Source: Chitinophagaceae bacterium (GTDB lineage: Bacteria > Bacteroidota > Bacteroidia > Chitinophagales > Chitinophagaceae). From it: a stretch of 64,000 bases of DNA. The notes beneath the pieces are model-generated. The model was not told the origin of the DNA. It saw nothing but the letters and a program-made list of their open reading frames with translations, and made no database searches. The stretch spans positions 62,001 through 126,000 of the forward strand of contig JAFKGQ010000015.1 of assembly GCA_017307755.1 (NCBI GenBank), written 5' to 3'. Shown piece after piece: positions 10,501 to 18,264 of this stretch; the stretch's first letter is position 1; every line of letters begins with the position of its first letter. The translations under genes and the position numbers were made by a program.

Positions 10501-10812
10501 ATGTACACTCCCCAGACCAGGTATCTCCAGAATGTGGCGTATATCCGTCTGAAGAATGTACAGATAGGTTATAATCTGCCGGCGGGGTTGGTGCAGAGGC
10601 TGAAGCTCACCGGCGTACGTTTTTATGTATCGGGTGAGAATCTCTGGACTTATTCCCCCATGTTCAAGCTGACACGGGACATCGATCCGGAAAGTATCGG
10701 AAGATCCGACATCATTCTCACCGGCAGCTCGGGGAACACGGGTAACAGTGGTAATGGGAACAACTATCCCATACTGAAGAGTTTGACCGTTGGATTGAAT
10801 ATCACGTTGTAA
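7513..10812 (+). CDS. SusC/RagA TonB-linked outer-membrane transporter (locus A)
   Basis: This 1099-residue outer-membrane receptor has a signal peptide ending near ARAQ. A carboxypeptidase-regulatory-like beta domain follows (GSVMGIVRNDMGDPLMGVSV). Next come the SusC TonB/plug entry motif EVVVVGYGTQKK, the plug (ALVLIDGVQGD, VTVLKDAASAAVYGARAAFG), and a 22-strand-type barrel ending LTVGLNITL. It imports substrate captured by the SusD lid encoded next. There is no N-terminal STN domain despite the sigma/FecR pair immediately upstream, which is unusual for transducing receptors. Neighbours suggest the imported material comes from phosphodiester cleavage outside the cell, but the sequence does not show the substrate. 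Confidence 0.96.
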   Translation: MRKDLFTAGGWPALFLTLILSGITGLSARAQDKTGSVMGIVRNDMGDPLMGVSVLATNAETGLSSGTQTDSSGIFHFAKLPVRGRYNFSFSGVGFQQQTLTGYILKADASTSIIVRLKGQVGSLSEVVVVGYGTQKKVNLTGAVAQVSGDVLDRRSIPNLTQGLQGLIPNLNLLPPDGKPISSAIYNIRGATSIGQGGNALVLIDGVQGDPSLLNPNDVASVTVLKDAASAAVYGARAAFGVVLITTKTPAKGKTTITYSSNYSIKSPTTVPKIESNGYKYIVMFDSAWRGWNDYPIIPAAGVNKTQPFSKDYLNEYAKRDADPSLPKVDVGSNGNYVYYGNTNWYDLLYKKHNAAIDQNLSLSGSAGKASYYVTGRYFGQDGLFRFNSDDYHMYNLTAKGNIELLPWLDVYNYTQFTSRDYHNPLNVGEGGGIWRNMADEAHPSSMLFNPDGTLTFSAAYTVGDFWYGKNGIDLNSQVIRNTTGFVARLLNNKLRIKGDLTFQNTDSSLKQRRVQVPYSVTPGVIAYVGTTTNDLKSASNKTQYLATNIYGEYENTFGGDHYFKAMVGYNYEQSTFNAFSAQRNGIINGNASDLNLTVGQNITTAGGYEKWAILGGFGRLNYAFKDRYLVEFDARYDGSSKFPSNQRYAFFPSVSAGWRLAKEAFWNVDPKAISDIKIRGSYGSLGNGNIDSYVYQELLKIYQSGRVINTVRPQATSMPNVIPDGLTWEKATTKDLGMDVSALNNRLTFTGDIYARITSNMFTVGKTLPAVFGTTVPKGNYADMRTTGWEASVSWRDQFKVAGKPLHYSVGVWMSDNQSTITRYNNATRLLTDYYAGQKLGEIWGYTNDGFWTDADNPAVNGPKFQPIFKASNTGKWLPGDLKYRDLNKDGVVNNGNNTVDSSGDLRIIGNSIPRYTYGINLNADWEGFFISLFFQGVGKRDWYPGSEADVFWGQLNRPYNFLLKYQEGKIWSPQNPNTYFPRYRGYTAQNSQGEMYTPQTRYLQNVAYIRLKNVQIGYNLPAGLVQRLKLTGVRFYVSGENLWTYSPMFKLTRDIDPESIGRSDIILTGSSGNTGNSGNGNNYPILKSLTVGLNITL

Positions 10813-10845
10813 ACCTGATTAATGATACACTTTAAAAATAGCAGT

Positions 10846-12609
10846 ATGCGTCTCAATAAAAAATATCTGACCTGGCTGGCGGTGGTGGTGTTGTTTGCCG
10901 GCTGCACTAAGAATCTAAACCAACCCCCTCAGGCCAGTGCGACCAGGGATGTGGTATTCAGCAGTCCGGACGGATTGCAATTATATGCCAACTCTTTCTA
11001 TGACAGTCTACCGGGGATCAACGATCTCTATAAGAAAGATGGGGATATCAGCGACTACGGCGCCGAGAATGCCATTCCGAACCTTATACGGCCCAATGCG
11101 TTCAGCAGCCGTCAGAGTTCAGGGTGGACCTGGTCCAAGCTGAGGAATATCAATTATTTTATAGCGGGCAATACGAGCCCTCAGGTGATACAAACCGTGC
11201 GGGACAATTATACGGGCATCGCTAAATTTTTCAGAGCTTATTTTTACTATGGCATGGTGCAACGTTTTGGCGATGTGCCCTGGATCGGCAAGCCGTTGAC
11301 GGTGAATGATACGGCCCTTTTATATGGTCATCGCGATCCCCATTCCAAGGTAATGGACTCCGTACTGGCCGATCTGAACTATGCTATCGGGCATATCACC
11401 ACGACTGATCCCACCCGGAGCCAGGTCACAAAATGGGTGGCTTATGGGTTAAAGTCCCGTATCTGTCTTTTTGAAGGAACTTATCAGAAATATCAGCGCT
11501 CGGACCTTAATGCCGCGGCCAGGTGGCTGCAGGAAGCCGCCGGCGCCGCAAAGGCTGTTATAGACAGCGGCGGTTTTAGCCTGAATATGTTGAATGGCAC
11601 GGATATGTCTTATCGCAATGTATTTATCAGCATGGCACCCGTGGCTTCGGAAGTTATGTTTGCCATTGTCAGCAATCAAGCTCTAGCCGTATTGAATGAT
11701 GCCAATTGGTGGTACACCAGTTCTACCTATGGCGTACGGCTGAACTTTACCCGTACCTTTATCAACACATATCTGACCCTCAACGGTACTCCTTTTACGG
11801 ATATACCCGGACATGACACCCTGCCTTTCTGGAAAGAGACGCAGGGACGCGACAAACGTCTTCAGCAGACCATCCGCACTCCCGGCTATATGAGGATCAG
11901 CAGTGGTAAACTTGTTGCCACTCCACCGGCTTTTAATTATACTTACACGGGCTATATGCCTATCAAGTGGTGTCTGGATGATACGTATTATGATGCCGGC
12001 ACCCTGAATACGAATTCCATTCCCTTTATGCGGTATGCAGAGATATTGCTGAACTATGCGGAGGCCCGGGCGGAGTTAGGACAGTTTGTCCCGGATGACT
12101 GGGCCAAGACTATCGGCGCCCTGAGACAGAGGGCCGGCATTACGGCGTGGAACACGCTGCCTACGGTGGTGGACCCTTATATGAAGACCAATTATTTCAA
12201 CGATGTTGACGATCCGGTGCTGATGGAAATACGGCGGGAGAGGGGTATCGAGCTGGCGTTGGAAGGTTTCCGGTTTGCCGACCTCACCCGGTGGAAACAC
12301 GGTGAGCTGACGACGAAGGTCTGGACGGGCATGTATGTTCCTGCTATCAATCAGTTGCTGGACCTGGACCAGGATGGGAATCCCGACGTTTATTTTTATC
12401 AGGGTACGACGGCGCCCGGCAATTTGAAAGGCGTAACCTATATCAGTGTTTCAGGCGCTTCTCAAAAGCTGGAGCATGGCACCTATGGAGAGATACACTG
12501 GCTGGAGGACCTCACTCCGCAATGGGATAATAAATTCTATCTTTATCCTATTCCTTACAATGACCTTCAGTTGAACCCGAATTTAGGACAGAACCCCGGA
12601 TGGGATTAA
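10846..12609 (+). CDS. SusD/RagB surface lipoprotein (locus A)
   Basis: This protein of about 587 residues has a lipoprotein signal (WLAVVVLFAGC, lipid-bearing Cys in the lipobox) and an alpha-helical SusD fold. Family landmarks are the early FRAYFYYGMVQRFGDVPW helix, the mid-protein PFMRYAEILLNYAEARAELG and the late EIRRERGIELALEGFRFADLTRW. It ends with the usual PIPYNDLQLNPNLGQNPGW tail. SusD proteins sit on the SusC barrel as the ligand-binding lid. I chose the ATG at 10846 because it gives a standard lipoprotein leader; an in-frame ATG at 10822, 10 bases after the SusC stop, is also possible and would add eight residues. It is co-directional with SusC and the phosphodiesterase fusion. Confidence 0.95.
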   Translation: MRLNKKYLTWLAVVVLFAGCTKNLNQPPQASATRDVVFSSPDGLQLYANSFYDSLPGINDLYKKDGDISDYGAENAIPNLIRPNAFSSRQSSGWTWSKLRNINYFIAGNTSPQVIQTVRDNYTGIAKFFRAYFYYGMVQRFGDVPWIGKPLTVNDTALLYGHRDPHSKVMDSVLADLNYAIGHITTTDPTRSQVTKWVAYGLKSRICLFEGTYQKYQRSDLNAAARWLQEAAGAAKAVIDSGGFSLNMLNGTDMSYRNVFISMAPVASEVMFAIVSNQALAVLNDANWWYTSSTYGVRLNFTRTFINTYLTLNGTPFTDIPGHDTLPFWKETQGRDKRLQQTIRTPGYMRISSGKLVATPPAFNYTYTGYMPIKWCLDDTYYDAGTLNTNSIPFMRYAEILLNYAEARAELGQFVPDDWAKTIGALRQRAGITAWNTLPTVVDPYMKTNYFNDVDDPVLMEIRRERGIELALEGFRFADLTRWKHGELTTKVWTGMYVPAINQLLDLDQDGNPDVYFYQGTTAPGNLKGVTYISVSGASQKLEHGTYGEIHWLEDLTPQWDNKFYLYPIPYNDLQLNPNLGQNPGWD

Positions 12610-12619
12610 TATTATACAC

Positions 12620-14761
12620 ATGAGGCATTTTCGAACATTCATTACAGGGACGGCCGTTGCGCTGTCCCTTGTTTTCGGGGTTACACCCGCTTATGCGCAA
12701 CGATTTAATATCGGTACCTACAACCTGCGTTATGCCAACCATGGGGATTCCGTACACGGCAACGGGTGGGGGCAGCGTCTGCCTGTGATTGCCGCGCAGG
12801 TGCGCTTCCATGACTTCGATATTTTTGGTACGCAGGAAGGTCTGTATCATATGCTGGAAGGTTTGCGGGACAGTCTGCCGGGTTATACATATATCGGTGT
12901 TGGCCGGGATGACGGCAAGATGGCGGGCGAGCATTCAGCCATCTTTTATAAGACCGGGAAGTTCAAACTGCTGGACCACGGCGATTTCTGGCTGTCCGAC
13001 ACCCTGGACAGGCCTAATAAAGGGTGGGATGCCGTGTTGCCCAGGATCTGCACCTGGGGAAAATTCAGGGAGATCAGCACCGGGCTTGTTTTTTATATGT
13101 TCAATCTCCACATGGACCATGTGGGGGTGAGGGCCCGTGCGGAAAGTTCCAAGCTGATATTGGCCAGGGTGCGGGCGATGCCGGCGGGTACCCCTGTCAT
13201 CCTTACCGGCGACTTTAATGTGGATCAAACCAACGAGAGTTACCGACTGATAAATGAGTCCGGTGTATTAAGGGATTGTTATGAACTATCGCCTATCAGG
13301 CTGGCGACCAATGGCACCTTTAATAGCTTTCGGGCTGACGGCAAGACGGATAGTCGTATCGACCATATATTTGTCAGCCGAGGGTTTCGTGTCGGCAGGT
13401 ACGGGATACTAACGGATACCTATAGATCGAAGGACGATACGGGGGGTAAGTATACGGCGCGGACGCCGTCGGATCATTTTCCTGTCATGGCGGCCGTGGA
13501 GTATGGGGCTGTCTCTCTTGCGGAACATATCGTCCTTATTACGGTGGACGGATTCCGTCCCGACTTTTATCTGGACCCGTCCTGGGGGGCGGTGAATATC
13601 CGCCGGCTGATGCAGGATGGGACGCATGCGCTTGGGGTCAATAGTGTGCTGCCTTCCATGACCTACCCTTCTCATACCACCATCGTGACGGGTGTACAGC
13701 CGGCGAAGCATGGGGTATATTTTAATAATATGTTTGAGCCCAACGGCCCCACGGGGAAGATGTATTGGAATGACAGCAGCATACATGCGCCTACTATCTG
13801 GGAGGCGGCGGAGAAAAGGGGGATGACTGTGGCTAGCTTGTTCTGGCCTGTTTCGGCCGATGCGCCTGTACAATATAATATCCCTGACATTGGAAGCATG
13901 GGTGAGGGTGTGCGGGAGAAGTATGCCAGGCCGGCGGGGTTTGTGGATGTCCTGAAAAAAGAAGTGTTTGACAATACCGATAAGATAAATTATGGTCAGG
14001 ACCATAACGTGGCCCGGATAGCCGCGTATGTTATCGGGAAGAGCAAGCCTGGTCTGATGACCATCCATTTCTTTTCCGTGGATCATTATGAGCATATGCA
14101 GGGGCGGGATGGCGACAGTGTGAGGATGGCGGTAAGGGATGCCGACAGCAGCGTAGGCATCGTCGTGGATGCGTTGAAGACAGCGGGTATCTGGGATAAG
14201 ACGGTGATCATCGTCACGGGCGATCATGGATTTGTGGATGTAAAAACCAGCATCAACCCGAATGTCTGGCTGGTGAAGGCGGGGCTGATCACGGATGTGA
14301 AAAAGGACGATTGGAAAGCGCAATTCTTTTCCGTGGGCGGGAGTTCTTTTTTGTATTTAAAAGACAGGAATGATAAGGCGACGTTGGCAAAAGTGAAGGA
14401 AGTGCTGGCTGGTCTGTCTTCGGCCGACAGAAAATTATTTCGTATGATCGACAGGCCGCAGCTGGATGCCATCGGCGGCAATCCATTGGCGGAATTTGCG
14501 CTTAGTGGTGAGCATGGGGCCAGTTTTGGCAATGCCATGACGGGGGAGGCCATCAGGCCTGGACATGGCGGTACGCATGGTTATTTCCCCGACTTTCGCG
14601 AGATCATGACAGGCTATGTAGCCTGTGGGCCTGGGATTAGAAAGGGAGGGGTAGTTTCAGAAATGAACCAACGGGACCAGGCGGTTATTGTTGCCAGATT
14701 GCTGGGGCTTTCATTACCTACCGGGGAAGGGAAGATACCCGCGGGGTTATTGGCTGAATAA
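12620..14761 (+). CDS. Secreted fusion: EEP-family phosphodiesterase plus type I phosphodiesterase/NPP
   Basis: This 713-residue protein has a signal peptide (ending AYAQ) and two different hydrolase domains. Residues about 27-295 are an endonuclease/exonuclease/phosphatase (EEP) domain: TYNLRYAN, TQEG, NLHMDH, GDFNVD and the terminal SDHFPV. Residues about 304-700 are a nucleotide-pyrophosphatase/phosphodiesterase domain of the alkaline phosphatase superfamily. It has metal site VDGF, probable nucleophile Thr348 in MTYPSHTT, VDHYEHMQG, TGDHGF and GGTHGY. EEP enzymes cleave nucleic acid, sphingomyelin or inositol phosphate esters. NPP enzymes cleave nucleotide or lipid phosphodiesters. It lies 10 bases after SusD, so it is probably the catalytic member of locus A. 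The order of action and the substrate are not visible. Confidence 0.9.
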   Translation: MRHFRTFITGTAVALSLVFGVTPAYAQRFNIGTYNLRYANHGDSVHGNGWGQRLPVIAAQVRFHDFDIFGTQEGLYHMLEGLRDSLPGYTYIGVGRDDGKMAGEHSAIFYKTGKFKLLDHGDFWLSDTLDRPNKGWDAVLPRICTWGKFREISTGLVFYMFNLHMDHVGVRARAESSKLILARVRAMPAGTPVILTGDFNVDQTNESYRLINESGVLRDCYELSPIRLATNGTFNSFRADGKTDSRIDHIFVSRGFRVGRYGILTDTYRSKDDTGGKYTARTPSDHFPVMAAVEYGAVSLAEHIVLITVDGFRPDFYLDPSWGAVNIRRLMQDGTHALGVNSVLPSMTYPSHTTIVTGVQPAKHGVYFNNMFEPNGPTGKMYWNDSSIHAPTIWEAAEKRGMTVASLFWPVSADAPVQYNIPDIGSMGEGVREKYARPAGFVDVLKKEVFDNTDKINYGQDHNVARIAAYVIGKSKPGLMTIHFFSVDHYEHMQGRDGDSVRMAVRDADSSVGIVVDALKTAGIWDKTVIIVTGDHGFVDVKTSINPNVWLVKAGLITDVKKDDWKAQFFSVGGSSFLYLKDRNDKATLAKVKEVLAGLSSADRKLFRMIDRPQLDAIGGNPLAEFALSGEHGASFGNAMTGEAIRPGHGGTHGYFPDFREIMTGYVACGPGIRKGGVVSEMNQRDQAVIVARLLGLSLPTGEGKIPAGLLAE

Positions 14762-14777
14762 AGGGTATATTGCGGGT

Positions 14778-15593
14778 ATGCGAACAAGACTTGCGCCTAC
14801 TCCCAGCGGCTTTTTGCATCTGGGGAATATCCTATCGTTCGTTACTACTTTGAGGCTGGCTGCTTCTACGGGGGCGAGGGTTTTGCTGAGGATCGACGAC
14901 CTTGATCAAGCGCGTGCGGATGAGCGTTATGTACAGGATATATTCGAAACCCTGGAATTCCTTGGGATAGGCTGGGATGAGGGGCCGAGGGATGTAGAAG
15001 ATCTTAAGACGAGGTGGTCACAGGTACATCGGATGGAGATGTACAGGGAGGCTTTGGAAGCGCTGCGGGCCACGGGGGGGGTGTTTGCGTGTACGTGTTC
15101 CCGGGCGCAGATAGCGCGGGAGACGGTGGAAGGGATCTATCCGGGGACCTGCCGGGAGAAGGGGTTTTCGCTGGATGCGCCCGACGTCAGCTGGCGGATA
15201 AGGACGGATATGTTGCGGGAACTGGCTGTCCGTGGAGTGGATGGGCGTGTTGTGTTGAGTCCGTTAGATGCTACTATGAGGGATTTTGTCGTACGAAAGA
15301 AGGATGGAGCTCCTGCTTACCAGTTGACGTCTATACTGGACGATCTTTATTTTGGTGTCGACCTTATCGTGCGGGGCCAGGACCTTTGGCCTTCTACGCT
15401 TGCGCAGCTGTATCTTGCTTCATTCCTACCCGGAGGAGAGGATTTTAAAAAGACCTGTTTTTATCATCATGAGTTATTGAAAGATGCGGATGGCAGCAAA
15501 CTATCCAAGTCGGCGGGGGCGACATCCATTCAGTTTTTACGGAGGGAAGGGCGGCGTCCGGAGGAGATCTACCGGATGATAGGTGTTTTTTGA
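14778..15593 (+). CDS. gluQ: Glutamyl-Q tRNA(Asp) synthetase-like protein
   Basis: This 271-residue class I aminoacyl-tRNA-synthetase core resembles GluRS without the anticodon-binding domain. The first signature is APTPSGFLHLGN (HIGH equivalent) and the second is SKLSKS (KMSKS equivalent). A Cys-rich zinc-type segment, CTCSRAQIA with GIYPGTC, is typical of GluQ-RS. GluQ-RS attaches glutamate to the queuosine base of tRNA(Asp) rather than charging tRNA(Glu). ATG 14778 (MRTRLAPTPSG) is preferred: the frame is open upstream to 14688, but that part overlaps the fusion gene and does not look like the family. It starts 16 bases after the preceding stop, so it may be co-transcribed, although the function is unrelated. 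Confidence 0.88.
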   Translation: MRTRLAPTPSGFLHLGNILSFVTTLRLAASTGARVLLRIDDLDQARADERYVQDIFETLEFLGIGWDEGPRDVEDLKTRWSQVHRMEMYREALEALRATGGVFACTCSRAQIARETVEGIYPGTCREKGFSLDAPDVSWRIRTDMLRELAVRGVDGRVVLSPLDATMRDFVVRKKDGAPAYQLTSILDDLYFGVDLIVRGQDLWPSTLAQLYLASFLPGGEDFKKTCFYHHELLKDADGSKLSKSAGATSIQFLRREGRRPEEIYRMIGVF

Positions 15594-15649
15594 TGGTGCA
15601 GGTTTTGAGGCAAATTCAGTAAATTAGGGTTCACCTAATCTAAATAGCC

Positions 15650-16768
15650 ATGAATTCCCGACGTGACTTTCTCCAAAAGCTGGCCGCATCGGCCATTGCC
15701 TTTCCTTCTTTATCCTATCTTACTACTGCCGCACCTCTGACGGGATGTAATACTTTGCATGACGGGCCTGTCCTGCGTGTGGCCATCATGGGGTTGGGCA
15801 GCTATGGAACCCGGGTGGCGGAGGCCATGCGATCCTGTACAAAGGCCAAACTGGTAGGAGCTATCAGCGGGCATCCCGACAAATTAAAGAGCTGGCAGAC
15901 CAGGTATAATATCCCTGAGAAGAATTGTTATAACTACGAGAATTATGATGCTATCAGGAACAACCCGGATATCGATGCCGTATATGTCATCACGCCAAAT
16001 GCCTTGCATAAGGAGGCTGTGATACGTATCGCAAAGGCGGGCAAGCACGCCATCAGTGAAAAACCTATGTCTGTCAATGCCAGGGACGGGCAGGAGATGG
16101 TGGATGCCTGTAAGAAGGCTGGTGTGAAGCTGCTGGTGGGGTATCGGATGCATTTTGAACCTCACACATTACAAGTGGTGGGCATGCGGAAGTCGGGACA
16201 GTTCGGGACCGTCCGTTTTTTTCAGGGGCTTTCGGGTTTTACCATCGGTGATCCCACGCAGTGGAGGTTGAATAAACAGTTGTCAGGCGGCGGGTCACTG
16301 ATGGATATCGGGATCTATTCTATCAATGGCGCGCGGTATATGATCGGGGAAGACCCCATTTGGGTCACGGCGCAGGAGATCAAGACGGATAAAGTGAAAT
16401 TCAAGGAAGGGGTGGATGAAACCATTCAATTTCAATTAGGTTTTCCCAGCGGGGCTGTGGCGTCCTGTTTGTCTACGTATAGTATGAATAACCTCGACCG
16501 ATTTTTTCTGGACGGTTCGCAGGGATGGGCCGAAATGTGGCCGTCTACAGGCTATGGCCCCATCAAAGGACGCACCCATCTGGGTGAGATCAACCAGCCC
16601 ATCGTTACTCATCAGACTGTGCAGATGGATGAGATGTCCGGTATTATCCTGCAGGGACAACAGCCCGTCGTGCCGGTGGATGGAGAAGAAGGGGTGAAGG
16701 ATCTGAAGATCATCGATGGGATCTATGCCGCCATCGCTTTGGGCAAGAGGGTCGATCTACAACTATAG
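15650..16768 (+). CDS. Tat-exported Gfo/Idh/MocA-family oxidoreductase
   Basis: This 372-residue NAD(P)-dependent sugar or polyol dehydrogenase-like protein starts with a twin-arginine leader (NSRRDFLQKLAAS). A possible lipobox, APLTGC, suggests a Tat-exported, perhaps lipid-anchored enzyme. The Rossmann motif is MGLGSYGTRVAEA, the conserved cofactor-site motif is EKPMSVNA, and the C-terminal half has GGGSLMDIGIYSINGARYM. Related secreted enzymes include glucose-fructose oxidoreductase and GH109-type N-acetylgalactosaminidases, but I cannot separate these by eye. It is on its own, 56 bases after gluQ, and ends 5 bases from the convergent SusD of locus B. A sugar substrate linked to locus A or B is possible but unproven. 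Confidence 0.9.
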   Translation: MNSRRDFLQKLAASAIAFPSLSYLTTAAPLTGCNTLHDGPVLRVAIMGLGSYGTRVAEAMRSCTKAKLVGAISGHPDKLKSWQTRYNIPEKNCYNYENYDAIRNNPDIDAVYVITPNALHKEAVIRIAKAGKHAISEKPMSVNARDGQEMVDACKKAGVKLLVGYRMHFEPHTLQVVGMRKSGQFGTVRFFQGLSGFTIGDPTQWRLNKQLSGGGSLMDIGIYSINGARYMIGEDPIWVTAQEIKTDKVKFKEGVDETIQFQLGFPSGAVASCLSTYSMNNLDRFFLDGSQGWAEMWPSTGYGPIKGRTHLGEINQPIVTHQTVQMDEMSGIILQGQQPVVPVDGEEGVKDLKIIDGIYAAIALGKRVDLQL

Positions 16769-16773
16769 CGGGA

Positions 16774-18264
16774 TCATTGCAGGTTGGGGTCCCTTAACAA
16801 TTCGACGTAAGGTATGGGTAACAGCAGGTCTTTTTCTTTAAAGGCCCTGATGTGATTGGGCGCCTGGAAACCCACCAGGTCGACGATCTTATTATTTTTG
16901 ACGTCGAATGCCTTTCGGGTACGGATCATGTCATACCAGTTCTGGAATTCAAAACAAAGCTCCCAAAAACGTTCTTTGTACACCTCGTCAAAAGTGAGGG
17001 AAGCCGGCTTTGGGGTCGTGGGGAAGGCGCGATGATGGACTGCGAACCAGGCGTCCATGGCGGCGGGGTCCTGTGTGGAACCTCCGTCCAGGAGGCATTT
17101 GGCCTCCGCACAAACAAGCAGGATGTCCGCATAGCGGATCAACCCGAAGTTAGCGCCGGATCTTTTTGTCTGCTCAGCCAGGCTATCCCAATACTTGTAT
17201 ATATAGGGTTGGGGTAGTGTGATCGTTTGGGAAGTGTCGGTGGCATTTTTCATGTGCGTATAGAAGAACTGTCGTTCCTGGCGGCGGACGTCCCCGTTGT
17301 CAAATGACTGGTGGAATTCCATACGGGGTCCGAGGGCGCCGCCCTGATTGTTGATAACGGAGACGGGCACTTCGGGAAAAGGCATGAGGGAGAAATGCAT
17401 AATGTTGGGCAGATTGTTGGCATTATGCTGTATCATGAAGATATGCTCTCCTGTATTTTGTTTGTTGGGATTGCGCAGATCGTCATATGCCGGGAAGAGC
17501 CAGTACTGGCGGCTGTTGATCAGCTCTAGGGACTTGTCATAGGCTTTTTGCAGCCAGGCACTCCCTTTTTGGAGAGGGTATTGGGCCATGGTGAGATATA
17601 CTTTTGCCAGCAGGGCCTTGACTGCGCCCAGCGTTACTTTACCCGACGCATCTGTCCAGGGAAGGCCTGCATTTTCGGCAGTCTGCAGGTCACTGACTAT
17701 CTGGTCATAGATTTTTTGTTGCGGGCTTTTCCCCAGCCGTATATCCGACAGATCTGTGGTGGGTGTGGTTTTGAGCGGGACGTCGCCAAAAAGCTTTACG
17801 ACCTGGAAGTAATACCAGGCGCGAAGAAAGTATACTTCTCCCAGCCAGACCTTTTTGGTGTCTCCGGAGATGACGGTGGAAGGAGTAAGATTGGCGATGA
17901 CGCTGTTGCAATTTTCCAATGGATAGAATGTGGCGGTCCAGAATGGTTCCAGAAAACTATTCTGATTGGTGATATTGTCCAGCAACAGGAAATGGCCTTC
18001 GTCCCCGACAGAGAGCATGCGCGGGCGTACCGAATAGCCTGTGATATATTCCAGCGGGTAGATATTGCTTTCCGCAACGCCGATGTTGCTGCTGAAGAGG
18101 TTGTTTAGTCCCGCGTACGTCCCGTTGACAGCGGCTCTTATCTGGTCGGGGGTTGTATAATAACCTGAGGTCGTAAGAAAGCCGCTGGGATGTTCTGTAA
18201 GGAATTTTTTACAACTGTTCAAGGTTGTAAAAAGAATAAGTATGAGTAGTATCCGATGTTTCAT
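16774..18264 (-). CDS. SusD/RagB surface lipoprotein (locus B)
   Basis: This 496-residue lipoprotein has a leader ILLILILFTTLNSC and SusD-fold landmarks: GEVYFLRAWYYFQVVKLFGDVPL, LGAVKALLAKVYLTMAQYP, IRYADILLVCAEAKCL and KERFWELCFEFQNWYDMIRTRK. It ends at the usual PIPYVELLRDPNLQ. Its start overlaps the stop of SusC by one base (shared A of TAATG), so translation is probably coupled. No hydrolase follows. The next gene is convergent and ends only 5 bases away. Confidence 0.95.
   Translation of the reverse strand: MKHRILLILILFTTLNSCKKFLTEHPSGFLTTSGYYTTPDQIRAAVNGTYAGLNNLFSSNIGVAESNIYPLEYITGYSVRPRMLSVGDEGHFLLLDNITNQNSFLEPFWTATFYPLENCNSVIANLTPSTVISGDTKKVWLGEVYFLRAWYYFQVVKLFGDVPLKTTPTTDLSDIRLGKSPQQKIYDQIVSDLQTAENAGLPWTDASGKVTLGAVKALLAKVYLTMAQYPLQKGSAWLQKAYDKSLELINSRQYWLFPAYDDLRNPNKQNTGEHIFMIQHNANNLPNIMHFSLMPFPEVPVSVINNQGGALGPRMEFHQSFDNGDVRRQERQFFYTHMKNATDTSQTITLPQPYIYKYWDSLAEQTKRSGANFGLIRYADILLVCAEAKCLLDGGSTQDPAAMDAWFAVHHRAFPTTPKPASLTFDEVYKERFWELCFEFQNWYDMIRTRKAFDVKNNKIVDLVGFQAPNHIRAFKEKDLLLPIPYVELLRDPNLQ

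Noticed and set aside
14688..14777. Upstream start for the GluQ-like gene
   Set aside because: The extra 30 residues overlap the phosphodiesterase gene and do not resemble the family, whereas MRTRLAPTPSG is the typical beginning.
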